64,000 nt of DNA. Source: Parasedimentitalea huanghaiensis. Its GTDB lineage: Bacteria; Pseudomonadota; Alphaproteobacteria; Rhodobacterales; Rhodobacteraceae. Location of the stretch: assembly GCF_009753675.1 (NCBI RefSeq), contig NZ_WQLV01000002.1:372001-436000 (forward strand), given 5' to 3'. Shown here piece by piece: positions 17,138-25,866 of the stretch. Each line of letters begins with the position of its first letter. The first letter of the stretch is position 1. Made by a program: the position numbers and the translations under genes. The notes under the pieces were generated by a model. It saw only the letters and a program-made list of their open reading frames with translations, had not been told where the DNA came from and made no database searches.

Positions 17138-17464
17138 ATGCCCAAGGAAGAATGGGGTGTAAAGCGCATCTGCCCAACCACCGGCAAGCGCTTTTACGAC
17201 CTGAACAAGTCTCCCATCATCAGCCCCTACACGGGCGAAGTGGTGGAACTGGCAACCGGCAAAAGCCGGATGATGGCCGCTGATGAAGAAGATGCGGTGA
17301 CTAAGAAGGCCAATGAAAACACCGAATCGGATGATGTGGTTCTGGATGATGACGACACATCTGACATCGATCTGGGTGATGATGTACTGGATGATGACGA
17401 CGAAGAGGATACTGTTCCTCTCGAAGAAATCGCCGATGTCGCCGCAAATGACGACGATTCCTGA
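17138..17464 (+). CDS. TIGR02300 family (FYDLN acid) protein
   Basis: A 108-residue protein starting MPKEEWGVKRICP, with the family-defining GKRFYDLNKSPIISPYTG at 16-33 and a C-terminal half made almost only of D, E, V and L. Alphaproteobacteria carry one copy near here; function is not known. The N-terminal Cys/His-like part resembles a zinc-ribbon remnant. The start was chosen at the ATG following a long AT-poor leader; longer frames run through the divergent gene. Confidence 0.93.
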   Translation: MPKEEWGVKRICPTTGKRFYDLNKSPIISPYTGEVVELATGKSRMMAADEEDAVTKKANENTESDDVVLDDDDTSDIDLGDDVLDDDDEEDTVPLEEIADVAANDDDS

Positions 17465-17539
17465 TCGTTTCACACCGAATTAGGGCGTGCTTTTCGACCC
17501 GCTAGGCTGATTTTCAGCGGCTCGGAAAAAAGCTTAGAT

Positions 17540-17573
17540 GATGGCGCATTTTCCGCTTGCGGAGTGCGCCATC
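17540..17573. other. Strong hairpin between the FYDLN-acid gene and tRNA-Ala
   Basis: Perfect nine-base arms GATGGCGCA (17540-17548) and TGCGCCATC (17565-17573), with an inner CCGC/GCGG stem. It may end the upstream transcript although no T-run follows. Confidence 0.5.
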
Positions 17574-17626
17574 GTCCCTTAAATCAGCCACACACCGCGA
17601 GACGGCAACGTCGAACGGAGCAGGTT

Positions 17627-17702
17627 GGGGCCTTAGCTCAGCTGGGAGAGCGCCTCGCTGGCAGCGAGGAGGTCAGGAGTTCGATCCTCCTAGGCTCCAC
17701 CA
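17627..17702 (+). tRNA. tRNA-Ala (anticodon GGC)
   Basis: A full cloverleaf: acceptor GGGGCCT pairs with AGGCTCC (one G-U), D-arm TAGCTCAGCTGGGAGAGC, anticodon stem CCTCG/CGAGG with loop CTGGCAG (anticodon GGC), T-loop GTTCGATCC, and CCA encoded at 17700-17702. Confidence 0.97.
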
Positions 17703-17840
17703 ACCACCCTACTAGGCGTTATAAAGATATCATGTACCTATGAGGTTCGTGTCCTATGCAGTATTGCGCTTGTGCGCAGTAAACCCTGCATGGATGGCCT
17801 TTCGATTTACATTGCCCAGAGCCAGTAATACTCTGGGGAA

Positions 17841-18731
17841 ATGGTAACGATACATATTGTTGATGCATTTACTGACACTCCGGAAACAGGAAACCGCGCA
17901 GGCGTTGTTCTTGATGCGGGCGGGTTGAATGCAACTGAGATGCAGGACATTGCAGCCTTTGCTGGATTTTCGGAAACCGCGTTTGTTTTGCCTGCGCAGG
18001 GACCGGATCACGATTTGCAGGTCCGCTACTTTACCCCGCAGATCGAAGTGCCGATTTGTGGGCATGCCACGATTGCGACCCACTTTCTAAGGGCCTCGGT
18101 CTCGGGCGATGCGTCGTACCCGCTGAATGTGCTCACTGGAGCTGGAATTCTACCAGTTGAAGTCAGCAAGGACGATGAAGAGCTCCGAGTCTCGATGACC
18201 CAAGGTGCGGTTGAATATGGGCAATTTCTGAACACAGAAGAGTTGGACCTGCTTGCTGCTGCATTGGGTCTAGAGCAATCTGACTTTGCCGACGGGTTAC
18301 CGGCACAAATTGTCTCAACCGGGCATTCCAAGGTTATCATTCCAATCCAGTCGCGTGACGTTTTGGATGGACTAGAACCAGATGCGGAAAAGTTGACGTT
18401 GTTGAGCAATAAGATCGGCTGCAACGGCTTCTTTCCAGTGGTGCTGGATAAATCCGGCGGCGCACTAGAGACCTATGGCCGGATGTTCGCCCCTGCAATT
18501 GGCATTGCCGAAGACCCGGTCACCGGCAATGCAAACGGCCCAACTGGCGCCTATCTGGTTAAACACGGGGTGATCAAGCTCACCGGCAGCTTTAGCTACC
18601 AAGGGCATCAGGGCCACAAGATGGGTAAACGCGGAACCGTTTTTGTGACACTTTCCTTGGATGGCGAGAACCTGAAAGTGCAGGTCGCCGGTCAGGCTGT
18701 TCGCGCAGGGGAACTGGAATATCCCGCCTAG
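17841..18731 (+). CDS. PhzF family isomerase
   Basis: A 296-residue PhzF-fold protein. It starts VTIHIVDAFTDTPETGNRAGVVL and contains FSETAFVLPA, where the glutamate is the catalytic base in PhzF, then PICGHATIATH and a second half with EDPVTGNANGPTGAYL. Phenazine synthesis genes are absent, so it is most likely one of the many PhzF-like isomerases/epimerases of unknown substrate. GGGGAA lies directly before the ATG. It converges with and overlaps the SUKH gene by a few bases. Confidence 0.9.
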   Translation: MVTIHIVDAFTDTPETGNRAGVVLDAGGLNATEMQDIAAFAGFSETAFVLPAQGPDHDLQVRYFTPQIEVPICGHATIATHFLRASVSGDASYPLNVLTGAGILPVEVSKDDEELRVSMTQGAVEYGQFLNTEELDLLAAALGLEQSDFADGLPAQIVSTGHSKVIIPIQSRDVLDGLEPDAEKLTLLSNKIGCNGFFPVVLDKSGGALETYGRMFAPAIGIAEDPVTGNANGPTGAYLVKHGVIKLTGSFSYQGHQGHKMGKRGTVFVTLSLDGENLKVQVAGQAVRAGELEYPA

Positions 18732-19390
18732 CGCAAAGTCAGCCCGATGATCTTTCGGAACTTCATCGCATGTTCGCCCGAATAATCGAGGCAAGCGTTT
18801 TGCGGATCATAGAACGGAAGCCATTGCCAATCTTCACCACCAACACCTGCCAACATGCTCCAAGAGTGGATAAAGTCGTCAAAAGACTTGGCCAAACGAA
18901 CCCCATGACCCTGGCCATCATCGTGGCTAAGGTAAACCACTTCTCCATGATGTGTTGCGCTAAGGTCTAGTGAAATAAAATCACCATTCTCTATCTCGTA
19001 AAACACCAGCTTATTGTGCCAAACCCGATCGTATGGATCACTTGGGTTAGGGAAACACTCACGTATCCAGTCCTGACGGGCGCTTTCTAACTTCTCAAGC
19101 TGATCGAGAGACCAATGGATATTGCCCCGAAAAATCTCTGAGAATGGGTCGGCTAGCTCTAGTTCCTCCGGCAATGACCAAGTCATTTCAACGGATTTTG
19201 AAAACCCCGTCAGCATGCGCCTGAATGATTCGGGAAGCCTGTGGCCCAGATTGCTCTCAACCTGTTGAACTTCGTCCTGTGTGGCAGCCCGTTCTATCAC
19301 CAAGTCTTCGACTTCCCCTCCAAAACGGTCTATCGATTTCAAGGTTTCTTCCCAACAGCTTCCTAAATTTCTATATTGAAAATCAGACAT
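18728..19390 (-). CDS. SMI1/KNR4 (SUKH) family protein, orphan
   Basis: A 220-residue protein. Residues 30-150 match the SUKH fold: ATQDEVQQVESNLGHRLPESFRRML, then a tryptophan-rich middle and VFYEIENGDFISLDL. SUKH proteins are mostly immunity proteins of polymorphic toxins, less often regulators. No toxin gene is next to it in this window, so it may be an orphan immunity gene or one defending against neighbours' toxins. Its GC content is visibly lower than the aminotransferase next to it, a sign of possible transfer. Confidence 0.8.
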   Translation of the reverse strand: MSDFQYRNLGSCWEETLKSIDRFGGEVEDLVIERAATQDEVQQVESNLGHRLPESFRRMLTGFSKSVEMTWSLPEELELADPFSEIFRGNIHWSLDQLEKLESARQDWIRECFPNPSDPYDRVWHNKLVFYEIENGDFISLDLSATHHGEVVYLSHDDGQGHGVRLAKSFDDFIHSWSMLAGVGGEDWQWLPFYDPQNACLDYSGEHAMKFRKIIGLTLR

Positions 19391-19488
19391 AACTCTCCCC
19401 TAAAAATTGGGACGGCATCCAAGCACTTCTGGCTCAGATGCCTATTTTATCAAATGATCAGCCGCACATAATTGTCCGGTGTATAGTA

Positions 19489-20814
19489 CTAGGACGGGAG
19501 AGACTTTCCTATCGCCAGCTCCAGCTTGTCCACCACCTCGGTGATCTGCTCATCCGTGATGATAAACGGTGGGGCCAGCAGGATGTGGTCGCCGTTGACG
19601 CCGTCGCGGGTGCCGGACATCGGGTAGCAGATCAGTCCCGCCTCAAACGCTGCCTTTTTGACTTTCTTGGCCAGCCCAAGTGAAGACGCGAAAGGGGTTT
19701 TGGTTTCGCGATCCGCGACCAGTTCGATTCCACGGAACAAGCCACGGCCACGAATATCTCCCACATGAGGGTGCTGACCAAAGCGTTCGACCAGTGCTGC
19801 CTGCAGTTTTTCCCCCATCTCACCGCTGCGCTTTACCAACCCGCGATCCAGCATTCCACGTACCACCGCCAATGCGGCCGCGGTGGCGACTGGGTGGCCG
19901 ATATAGGTGTGGCCGTGCTGGAAGAAGCCGCTGCCCGCCTCGATGGCCTGATAGATCTGTTTAGAGCAGAGCATCGCACCGATGGGCTGATAGCCAGCGC
20001 CCAACCCCTTGGCGATACACAGGATATCGGGTGCCACATCATCAGCGTCGCAGGCGAACAGATGACCGGTACGACCCATGCCACACATGACCTCGTCCAG
20101 AATCAGCAAGACGCCATACTGATCACAGATTTCGCGGACCCGTTTGAAGTAGCCCTCAACCGGTGGCACAGCACCCGATGTGGCCCCAACCACAGGTTCA
20201 GCCATAAAGGCCATTACCGTTTCAGGACCAAGGCGCAGGATTTCGGCTTCCAGTTCGTTGGCGACACGTTGGCCGTAGTCATAGGGCGTTTCATCCTCGG
20301 GGCGCTCAGCGTATTCATAACAAGGCGCAATGTGAGAGATGTCGATCAGCAGTGGCGCAAACTGCGTGCGGCGCCATTCATTGCCGCCTGCGGCCAGCGC
20401 CCCCAGCGTGTTGCCATGGTAGCTTTGGCGTCGGGCAATCACATGGCGGCGCTCTGTCTCGCCCTTTTCCAAATAGTATTGCCGCGCCAGTTTGATGGCC
20501 GATTCTGTGGCCTCGGAGCCGCCGGAAACAAAATAAACCCGATCCAGATCCCCCGGCGCATTGGCAATCAACAGATCTGCCAGTTCTTCGGCGGGATCTG
20601 AGGTCAGGAAGCTGGTGTGGGCAAAAGCAAGCTTGCCAACCTGATCCTGCACCGCCTTGATCACATCAGCGTCTGAATGCCCAAGGCAGGACACAGCCGC
20701 GCCGCCGGAGCCGTCAAAATACCGTTTGCCATCCGCATCAATCAGATAGCAGCCATCTCCGGCCACTGCCGTGGGCAGCTGTGCTTTGGTGTGGCGGGGA
20801 AAAACATGGCTCAT
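19489..20814 (-). CDS. Class III (omega) PLP aminotransferase, substrate unknown
   Basis: A 441-residue class III aminotransferase: YFDGSGGAAVSCLGHS near 32, VSGGSEATESAIKLARQYY near 94, the cofactor Asp in ILDEVMCGMGRTG near 220, and the PLP lysine in CIAKGLGAGYQPIGAML near 252. Class III enzymes act on omega-amino groups (beta-alanine, GABA, taurine-like amines, diamines). It starts two bases after the stop of the BKACE gene, so both form one operon. A pathway of transamination giving a beta-keto acid followed by BKACE cleavage is inferred. Order and the nearby taurine genes suggest an amine or sulfonate substrate, but none can be named. Confidence 0.85.
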   Translation of the reverse strand: MSHVFPRHTKAQLPTAVAGDGCYLIDADGKRYFDGSGGAAVSCLGHSDADVIKAVQDQVGKLAFAHTSFLTSDPAEELADLLIANAPGDLDRVYFVSGGSEATESAIKLARQYYLEKGETERRHVIARRQSYHGNTLGALAAGGNEWRRTQFAPLLIDISHIAPCYEYAERPEDETPYDYGQRVANELEAEILRLGPETVMAFMAEPVVGATSGAVPPVEGYFKRVREICDQYGVLLILDEVMCGMGRTGHLFACDADDVAPDILCIAKGLGAGYQPIGAMLCSKQIYQAIEAGSGFFQHGHTYIGHPVATAAALAVVRGMLDRGLVKRSGEMGEKLQAALVERFGQHPHVGDIRGRGLFRGIELVADRETKTPFASSLGLAKKVKKAAFEAGLICYPMSGTRDGVNGDHILLAPPFIITDEQITEVVDKLELAIGKSLPS

Positions 20815-20816
20815 TG

Positions 20817-21593
20817 TTAACTCTCCTTCAGAGTATGGCCAGCCGCAGTGGCGGCGGTGATCAGGGCAGCAACCGAGGCTGCATTGTCAGGCAACAGATC
20901 CCCGCTGGGGGTCTCTATGTTGTTTTCAAATCCAATTCGGACATCGCCGCCTGCCGAGATGGCTGCCAGCAGGCAGGCCTGCTCGTGGCGACCAAATGCG
21001 CAAACGGTCCAGTTCAGGTTCAAATCATCTGTGGCGGCAAGAAACAGTTGCAGATCCTGCGGCTGTGCTAATACCTCGGGCACGTATTGGCCCAACACAA
21101 AAATCACATCGCGCATTGCGTTCGGCACCGTGCCATCCACATACCAGCGGCGCAAAAGCTCAACGCAGGACGGCCCGTACAAAATATGCTGTACCTGAGT
21201 TCCCGCCTCTGCACACAGCGCATAGGCCTGCGCTGCCATGTCCGGCTCCCGCGCCATTTCCCGCAGCGCAACGGAGGCCGAGGCAGGGCGCAGAGCCTTT
21301 AGGCAGTCAAGCTGCTCGGCCACGTTGAACAAACCAGCACTTTCAGTGGTGATTTGTATCGCCATCCCCGGCGCCGCATCAGCAACTGCCGCCATAGCAT
21401 CGCGATAACGTTCGGCATCCAGAGAATGGGCACCTGCTGCGTCCCGTACGTGGAGGTGAATACCATGCGCACCAGCCGCCTTGCAGGCAACTGCGGTTGC
21501 GACAATCTGATCCTGCGTCACAGGCAGTTCCGGGTGATCATCCCGCCCCCGTCGTGCCCCATTGGGGGCAACAGTGAGAGTATATTCAGCCAT
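20817..21593 (-). CDS. Beta-keto acid cleavage enzyme (BKACE, DUF849)
   Basis: 258 residues from the ATG at 21593, with GGAG seven bases upstream; the longer open frame to 21845 has no ribosome site. The zinc-binding HLHVRD (residues near 47) and the later RIGFENNI, holding the family glutamate, identify a 3-keto-5-aminohexanoate cleavage enzyme-like protein. BKACE enzymes condense a beta-keto acid with acetyl-CoA to give acetoacetate and a new CoA ester. The substrate side chain is not predictable here. It leads an operon with a class III aminotransferase and is divergent from tpa, sharing a 303-bp region that holds TauR-box-like repeats. Confidence 0.87.
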   Translation of the reverse strand: MAEYTLTVAPNGARRGRDDHPELPVTQDQIVATAVACKAAGAHGIHLHVRDAAGAHSLDAERYRDAMAAVADAAPGMAIQITTESAGLFNVAEQLDCLKALRPASASVALREMAREPDMAAQAYALCAEAGTQVQHILYGPSCVELLRRWYVDGTVPNAMRDVIFVLGQYVPEVLAQPQDLQLFLAATDDLNLNWTVCAFGRHEQACLLAAISAGGDVRIGFENNIETPSGDLLPDNAASVAALITAATAAGHTLKES

Positions 21594-21896
21594 CATTCTT
21601 CTCCAAGCTGGCTTTTGCCCGCGGGCAAGCTGCAAGTGCGCAAATGGTCGCATGTATCGGATTTCGCAAGCCCTGAAACTACAAATACTATTTTGTGGTG
21701 TGAGATCAGCCACATTTTCTGTGGCAGGTGGAACATCGCCGATGGTGCGATCAGCTTCGTTCTGGATACAAAACAGGGTAGGATCTGGACCTAGAGCTAT
21801 CCCGAAATTTGGCGTCTCTGGAAGGAGAAGCGACTCTGACCACAAATGTGGGTGGCGCGCGAATCACGAACACTCTTATCGCGGAAAGGATTTGTC
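21594..21896. other. Shared promoter region of the BKACE operon and tpa
   Basis: 303 bp between divergent starts. It holds two TauR-like boxes (21762-21794) oriented toward tpa. The rest shows no gene. Promoters for the BKACE operon must lie in the left part. Confidence 0.6.
21762..21794 (+). promoter_or_regulatory. TauR-box-like direct repeat upstream of tpa
   Basis: CTGGATACAA at 21762-21771 and CTGGACCTAG at 21785-21794, start-to-start 23 bp, resemble the CTGGAC(T/C)TAA direct repeats described for Rhodobacter TauR (recalled consensus). The second ends 102 bp before the tpa ATG. Confidence 0.65.
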
Positions 21897-23294
21897 ATGG
21901 ACGGCAATTTCAATGAAAACGACATCAGCCACATTGTTGACGCTGACAAAGCCCACGTCTGGCACCACCTGATCCAGCATAAGCAGTTTGAAACCAAGGA
22001 TCCGCGCATCATTGTTGAAGGCAAAGGCATGCGCGTCTGGGATCAGAACGGCAAAGAATTCCTGGATGCCGTTTCGGGTGGCGTCTGGACGGTAAACGTA
22101 GGCTACGGACGCGAAAGCATCGCCGATGCAGTCCACGCACAACTGATGAAGCTGTGCTATTTTGCCCAAACAGCTGGCTCCATCCCCGGTTCGCTGTATG
22201 CAGAAAAACTGATCTCGAAAATGCCGGGCATGAGCCGAGTCTACTACACCAACTCTGGTTCCGAGGCGAACGAGAAGGCGTTCAAGATGGTGCGCCAGAT
22301 TGCGCACAAACGTTTTGGCGGCAAGAAACACAAGATCCTGTATCGCGACCGTGACTATCACGGCGGCACTCTGGCCACCATGTCGGCTGGCGGTCAGGAC
22401 GAGCGCGTCATGCAGTACGGCCCTCTGGCCCCCGGTTTTGTCCGTGTACCTCACTGCATGGAATACCGCGCCCACGAGCAAGACCTGGATCACCTGTCGA
22501 GCGAAGAATACGGCGTAGCATCCGCCAACCTGATCGAAGAGGTCATCCTGCGCGAAGGTGCAGATACTATCGGTGCGCTGTGCCTGGAACCAGTGACTGC
22601 TGGCGGTGGTGTTATCACCCCTCCCCCCGGTTATTGGGATCGCGTGCAGGAGATCTGCAAAAAGTACGACATCCTGCTGCACATCGACGAAGTGGTCTGC
22701 GGCGTCGGCCGTACCGGTACTTGGTTCGGCTATCAGCAGTACGGCATTAAGCCGGACATCGTCACCATGGCCAAAGGCGTTGCCTCGGGCTATGCGGCGA
22801 TTGCGCTCTGCGTCACTACTGAGGCCGTGTTTGACATGTTCAAAGACGATCCAAACGATCCGCTCGGCTTCTTCCGCGATATCTCGACCTTTGGTGGCTG
22901 TACCGCCGGCCCAGCTGCGGCGCTGGAAAACATGCGCATCATCGAAGAAGAGAACCTGCTGGACAACTGCACCAAGATGGGTGAACGCATGATGGGCAAC
23001 CTTCAGGCGCTGATGGAAAAGCACGAGGTTATCGGCGATGTGCGCGGCAAGGGCCTGTTCCTAGGCGTGGAACTGGTTGCAGACCGTACCTCCAAGGAAC
23101 CGGTCGCCGAAGCGCAGGTGGCGCAAGTGGCCGCCGAATGTGGTGCGCAGGGCGTGATCATCGGCATGTCGAACAAGTCCGTTCCCGGCCGCAACAATGT
23201 GCTGTGCTTCTCGCCTGCGCTGATTGTCACGGCGGATGACATCGACCTGATAACCGACAGCGTCGACAAAGCCCTGACCAAGGTCTTTGGCTAA
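21897..23294 (+). CDS. tpa: Taurine:pyruvate aminotransferase
   Basis: 465 residues from the ATG at 21897 with GGAAAGGA upstream. It is a class III aminotransferase with TNSGSEANEKAFKM near 116, HIDEVVCGVGRTG near 263 and the PLP lysine in TMAKGVASGYAAIA near 293. Overall it matches Tpa, which transfers the amino group of taurine to pyruvate, giving sulfoacetaldehyde and alanine in the cytoplasm. The product is the substrate of Xsc encoded 5.6 kb downstream. TauR-box-like repeats lie upstream and a strong terminator follows. A taurine transporter and alanine dehydrogenase are not in the window. Confidence 0.93.
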   Translation: MDGNFNENDISHIVDADKAHVWHHLIQHKQFETKDPRIIVEGKGMRVWDQNGKEFLDAVSGGVWTVNVGYGRESIADAVHAQLMKLCYFAQTAGSIPGSLYAEKLISKMPGMSRVYYTNSGSEANEKAFKMVRQIAHKRFGGKKHKILYRDRDYHGGTLATMSAGGQDERVMQYGPLAPGFVRVPHCMEYRAHEQDLDHLSSEEYGVASANLIEEVILREGADTIGALCLEPVTAGGGVITPPPGYWDRVQEICKKYDILLHIDEVVCGVGRTGTWFGYQQYGIKPDIVTMAKGVASGYAAIALCVTTEAVFDMFKDDPNDPLGFFRDISTFGGCTAGPAAALENMRIIEEENLLDNCTKMGERMMGNLQALMEKHEVIGDVRGKGLFLGVELVADRTSKEPVAEAQVAQVAAECGAQGVIIGMSNKSVPGRNNVLCFSPALIVTADDIDLITDSVDKALTKVFG

Positions 23295-23336
23295 TATTCT
23301 CCTCGCCAACCCCGAGTGGGCTGGCAAGAACCACCT

Positions 23337-23366
23337 AACGCTCCGTCTTTGACGGGGCGTTTTTTT
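23337..23366 (+). terminator. Rho-independent terminator after tpa
   Basis: AACGCTCCGTC (23337-23347) pairs with GACGGGGCGTT (23351-23361) around a TTT loop, then a run of T. Confidence 0.85.
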
Positions 23367-23488
23367 GTTCAAGATCTTATCGTTGCAAGTCACTGGATCA
23401 CAATTCGCCCCGCGTTAACGTGATCCTCAACTTTTTTTATAAAATTTATCTCGAGACTGTACCCAATCCCTGAGCGACAAGGCATTTC

Positions 23489-25081
23489 ATGAACGACTGG
23501 ACCTCTGGCTACGTGGCCGACATCGACTATACATATGATTTCTTTCGCGAGCTAACGCCAAGCCACCTTGGTTTTTGCGCCCATTCCAAGGGTCATGATC
23601 ACGCCCTGGATCGACCCAATCTGACCTATTGCGAGTTGGGCTGCGGCCAGGGGTTTTCTGCCAACCTGCTGGCAGCCGCCAACCCACACATTCAGTTCCA
23701 CGCTATGGATTTCAACCCGGCCCATATGGCTGGCGCCGCTAATCTGGCCCGCGACGCTGAACTGGACAATGTGCATTTCTATGAACGCTCATTTGACGAT
23801 TTTGGCGATGCGCCCGGCCTGCCACAGGAATTCGACGTCATTGCGCTGCATGGTGTCTACAGCTGGGTGTCCAAAGAACACCAGCAGCACATCACCAACT
23901 TCATTTCCCAACGGTTGAAGTCCGGCGGGCTTGTCTATCTCAGCTACAATGCCCTACCCGGCTGGGCTCCTGCCCTACCGCTGCGCCGCATCCTGACCAA
24001 CAGGGCTGAACAAGGCTCGGGCCCACTGAGTGAACGCATTGCTGAGGCTGTCGAGTTTGCCCATCAGCTGGAACAAAACGGGGCGGATTACTTTACCGGA
24101 AATCCTGCGCTGACCAAACCGCTGAGCAAGATGAAATCCATGCCCGCCAGCTATTTGGCACATGAATATTTCAACAAGGACTGGACGCCGTTTCATTTCG
24201 AAGACATCGCCAGTGACATGTCGCAGGCCAAGCTCAAATTCCTTGGCGCAGCAGAACCGCGGGACCATGTGGACGACATTTCGTTCTCAGACGAGCAACA
24301 AGCCTTGCTGAAGATGGAAAGTGACCCGGTGCACCGCGAAAGCCTGCGTGACATCTTGCTGAACGAACAGTTCCGCACCGATCTCTTTGTAAAGGGCAAG
24401 CTGCCAATGACCGAACGAGGGTCGGTCGCAGCCTGGTTCAAAACACCTCTGGCATTGACCCGGCATTACGGCGGCGGCACCGTCAAACTGTCGTGGCGGC
24501 GGGGCGAAATTCCGATGGATCAGGAGCAGTATGGCCCGGTTCTGACCGCGCTGGCACAGGGGCCGATGACCACGCGCGAATTACTGGAACTTGGCGTGTT
24601 TGGACAGATGCCCTGGGGCGAAATCACCCGCATGCTGACCCTGCTGATCGGCGATGGGTATCTTGCCCCCAGCCTGTCGAATGAGGGCCTGGAAGATCGC
24701 CGCGAACGCTGTCGTATCTTTAACGCCGCGGTTGCCAAGCGATCCGAAGAAAGCGAAACCCTGCAGTTCTTTGCTTCCCCGGTCACAGGGGGCGGTATTG
24801 CGTTGGACCGTTTTGAACAGCTGTTTCTGCTGGCCCGCAGCGAAGGCAAGGAAACCCCCGCCGACTGGGCCAATCTGGCCTGGCAAATTCTGGCCCCACA
24901 GGGACAGCGGTTGCAGAAAGATGGTCGAGTGTTGGAGACAGCAGAGGAAAACCTCTCGGTATTACGCGCGCGTGCCAATGTTTTTGCCGCCCGCCGACTG
25001 CCGCTGTGTGAAACCCTGGGCCTTACACTCGAACCAACATCGGCTTTGGGCACACCTCGGCAGGGCAAGGCTGCCGCCTAA
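23489..25081 (+). CDS. Class I SAM-dependent methyltransferase with methyltransferase regulatory domain
   Basis: A 530-residue protein. Residues 30-190 are a Rossmann methyltransferase (YCELGCGQGFSANLLAAAN at about 47, then FHAMDFNPAHMAGA). A methyltransferase regulatory domain follows (residues 215-300), and a C-terminal alpha-helical region of unknown function. This architecture occurs in many proteobacteria; the methyl acceptor is unknown. It is monocistronic, with AAGG before the ATG and a terminator after the stop. No link to the sulfonate genes can be shown beyond location. Confidence 0.85.
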   Translation: MNDWTSGYVADIDYTYDFFRELTPSHLGFCAHSKGHDHALDRPNLTYCELGCGQGFSANLLAAANPHIQFHAMDFNPAHMAGAANLARDAELDNVHFYERSFDDFGDAPGLPQEFDVIALHGVYSWVSKEHQQHITNFISQRLKSGGLVYLSYNALPGWAPALPLRRILTNRAEQGSGPLSERIAEAVEFAHQLEQNGADYFTGNPALTKPLSKMKSMPASYLAHEYFNKDWTPFHFEDIASDMSQAKLKFLGAAEPRDHVDDISFSDEQQALLKMESDPVHRESLRDILLNEQFRTDLFVKGKLPMTERGSVAAWFKTPLALTRHYGGGTVKLSWRRGEIPMDQEQYGPVLTALAQGPMTTRELLELGVFGQMPWGEITRMLTLLIGDGYLAPSLSNEGLEDRRERCRIFNAAVAKRSEESETLQFFASPVTGGGIALDRFEQLFLLARSEGKETPADWANLAWQILAPQGQRLQKDGRVLETAEENLSVLRARANVFAARRLPLCETLGLTLEPTSALGTPRQGKAAA

Positions 25082-25108
25082 AATTGGTCTGAACAAAATT
25101 GGCAAAAG

Positions 25109-25133
25109 CGGATCTTTTTCAAGATCCGTTTTT
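25109..25133 (+). terminator. Rho-independent terminator after the methyltransferase gene
   Basis: CGGATCTT (25109-25116) and AAGATCCG (25121-25128) with a TTTC loop, followed by five T. Confidence 0.85.
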
Positions 25134-25176
25134 GCTCCATTGGTAAGACGACACCTCTGGAAAAGGACCGATCCAA

Positions 25177-25770
25177 ATGTGGGCGACCCCAGTCACACTA
25201 AAAGGCGGCTCAGTTTGCCTTGTCCCCCTCACGCATGACCACGCAGCAGACTTGGCTGAGGCCAGCGCCGACGGAGATCTGCATAAACTGTGGTACACGG
25301 CCATACCGTCCCCCGATGGTGTCGCAGCTGAGATCGACCGACGCCTCGCCCTGTGTGAAAGCGGCAGCATGGTGCCCTTTGCCATTCTTGATGCAAATGA
25401 TCGCGCTGTTGGCATGACCACCTATATGAACATCGACCACATCAATCACAGGTTGGAAATTGGCTCGACCTGGTACCGCAAATCAGTACAGCGGACCGGG
25501 ATGAATACCGAATGTAAGTTACTGATGCTAAGGCATGCTTTTGAAACACTGAATGCCATCGCCGTCGAATTCCGCACCCATGTTATCAATCACCAAAGTC
25601 GACGTGCAATTGAACGGCTGGGTGCCAAACCCGATGGCATCCTGCGGGCCCATATGATCATGGCGAATGGCACCATTCGCGATACTGCTGTCTATTCCAT
25701 CACCGCCGCTGAATGGCCTACCAGCAAGGCACATCTGGAGTTTCAAATGCAGCGGCACGCCAGTTCATAA
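25177..25770 (+). CDS. GNAT family N-acetyltransferase (RimJ/RimL-like)
   Basis: A 197-residue acetyltransferase of the type that modifies protein N-termini or small amines: VTLKGGSVCLVPLTHDHAADL at the start, GMTTYMNIDHINHRLEIG near 88 and LEIGSTWYRKSVQRTGMNTECKLLMLRHAFE in three parts, the acetyl-CoA region. It ends with the usual NHQSRRAIERLGAKPDGILR. Substrate unknown. A33GGA-like AAAAGGA lies upstream of the ATG. It stands alone and is followed by an interspersed repeat. Confidence 0.88.
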   Translation: MWATPVTLKGGSVCLVPLTHDHAADLAEASADGDLHKLWYTAIPSPDGVAAEIDRRLALCESGSMVPFAILDANDRAVGMTTYMNIDHINHRLEIGSTWYRKSVQRTGMNTECKLLMLRHAFETLNAIAVEFRTHVINHQSRRAIERLGAKPDGILRAHMIMANGTIRDTAVYSITAAEWPTSKAHLEFQMQRHASS

Positions 25771-25786
25771 CGCTACTTCTATCCGC

Positions 25787-25848
25787 CTTCATCTAGCCAA
25801 AAATATCCTGGGGGAGCCGCGGCCTGCCGCGGCGGGGGCAAAGCCCCC
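25787..25848. repeat. Interspersed repeat copy 1, with hairpin GGGGGC/GCCCCC
   Basis: The first 27 bases (25787-25813, CTTCATCTAGCC then AAAAATATCCTGGGG) match 35378-35404 at 25 of 27 positions. Here it continues into GC-rich dyads, ending in a hairpin of GGGGGC (25834-25839) and GCCCCC (25843-25848). It looks like a short interspersed palindromic element of this genome. Confidence 0.7.
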
Positions 25849-25866
25849 ACCTTCACCAGGTCACTC

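Noticed and set aside
17627-17702. Prophage or island attachment at the tRNA-Ala gene
   Set aside because: No integrase and no repeat of the tRNA 3' end is seen downstream within the window.
21876-23024. 382-residue minus-strand open frame over tpa
   Set aside because: Antisense shadow of a well-supported aminotransferase with typical high-GC codon bias.
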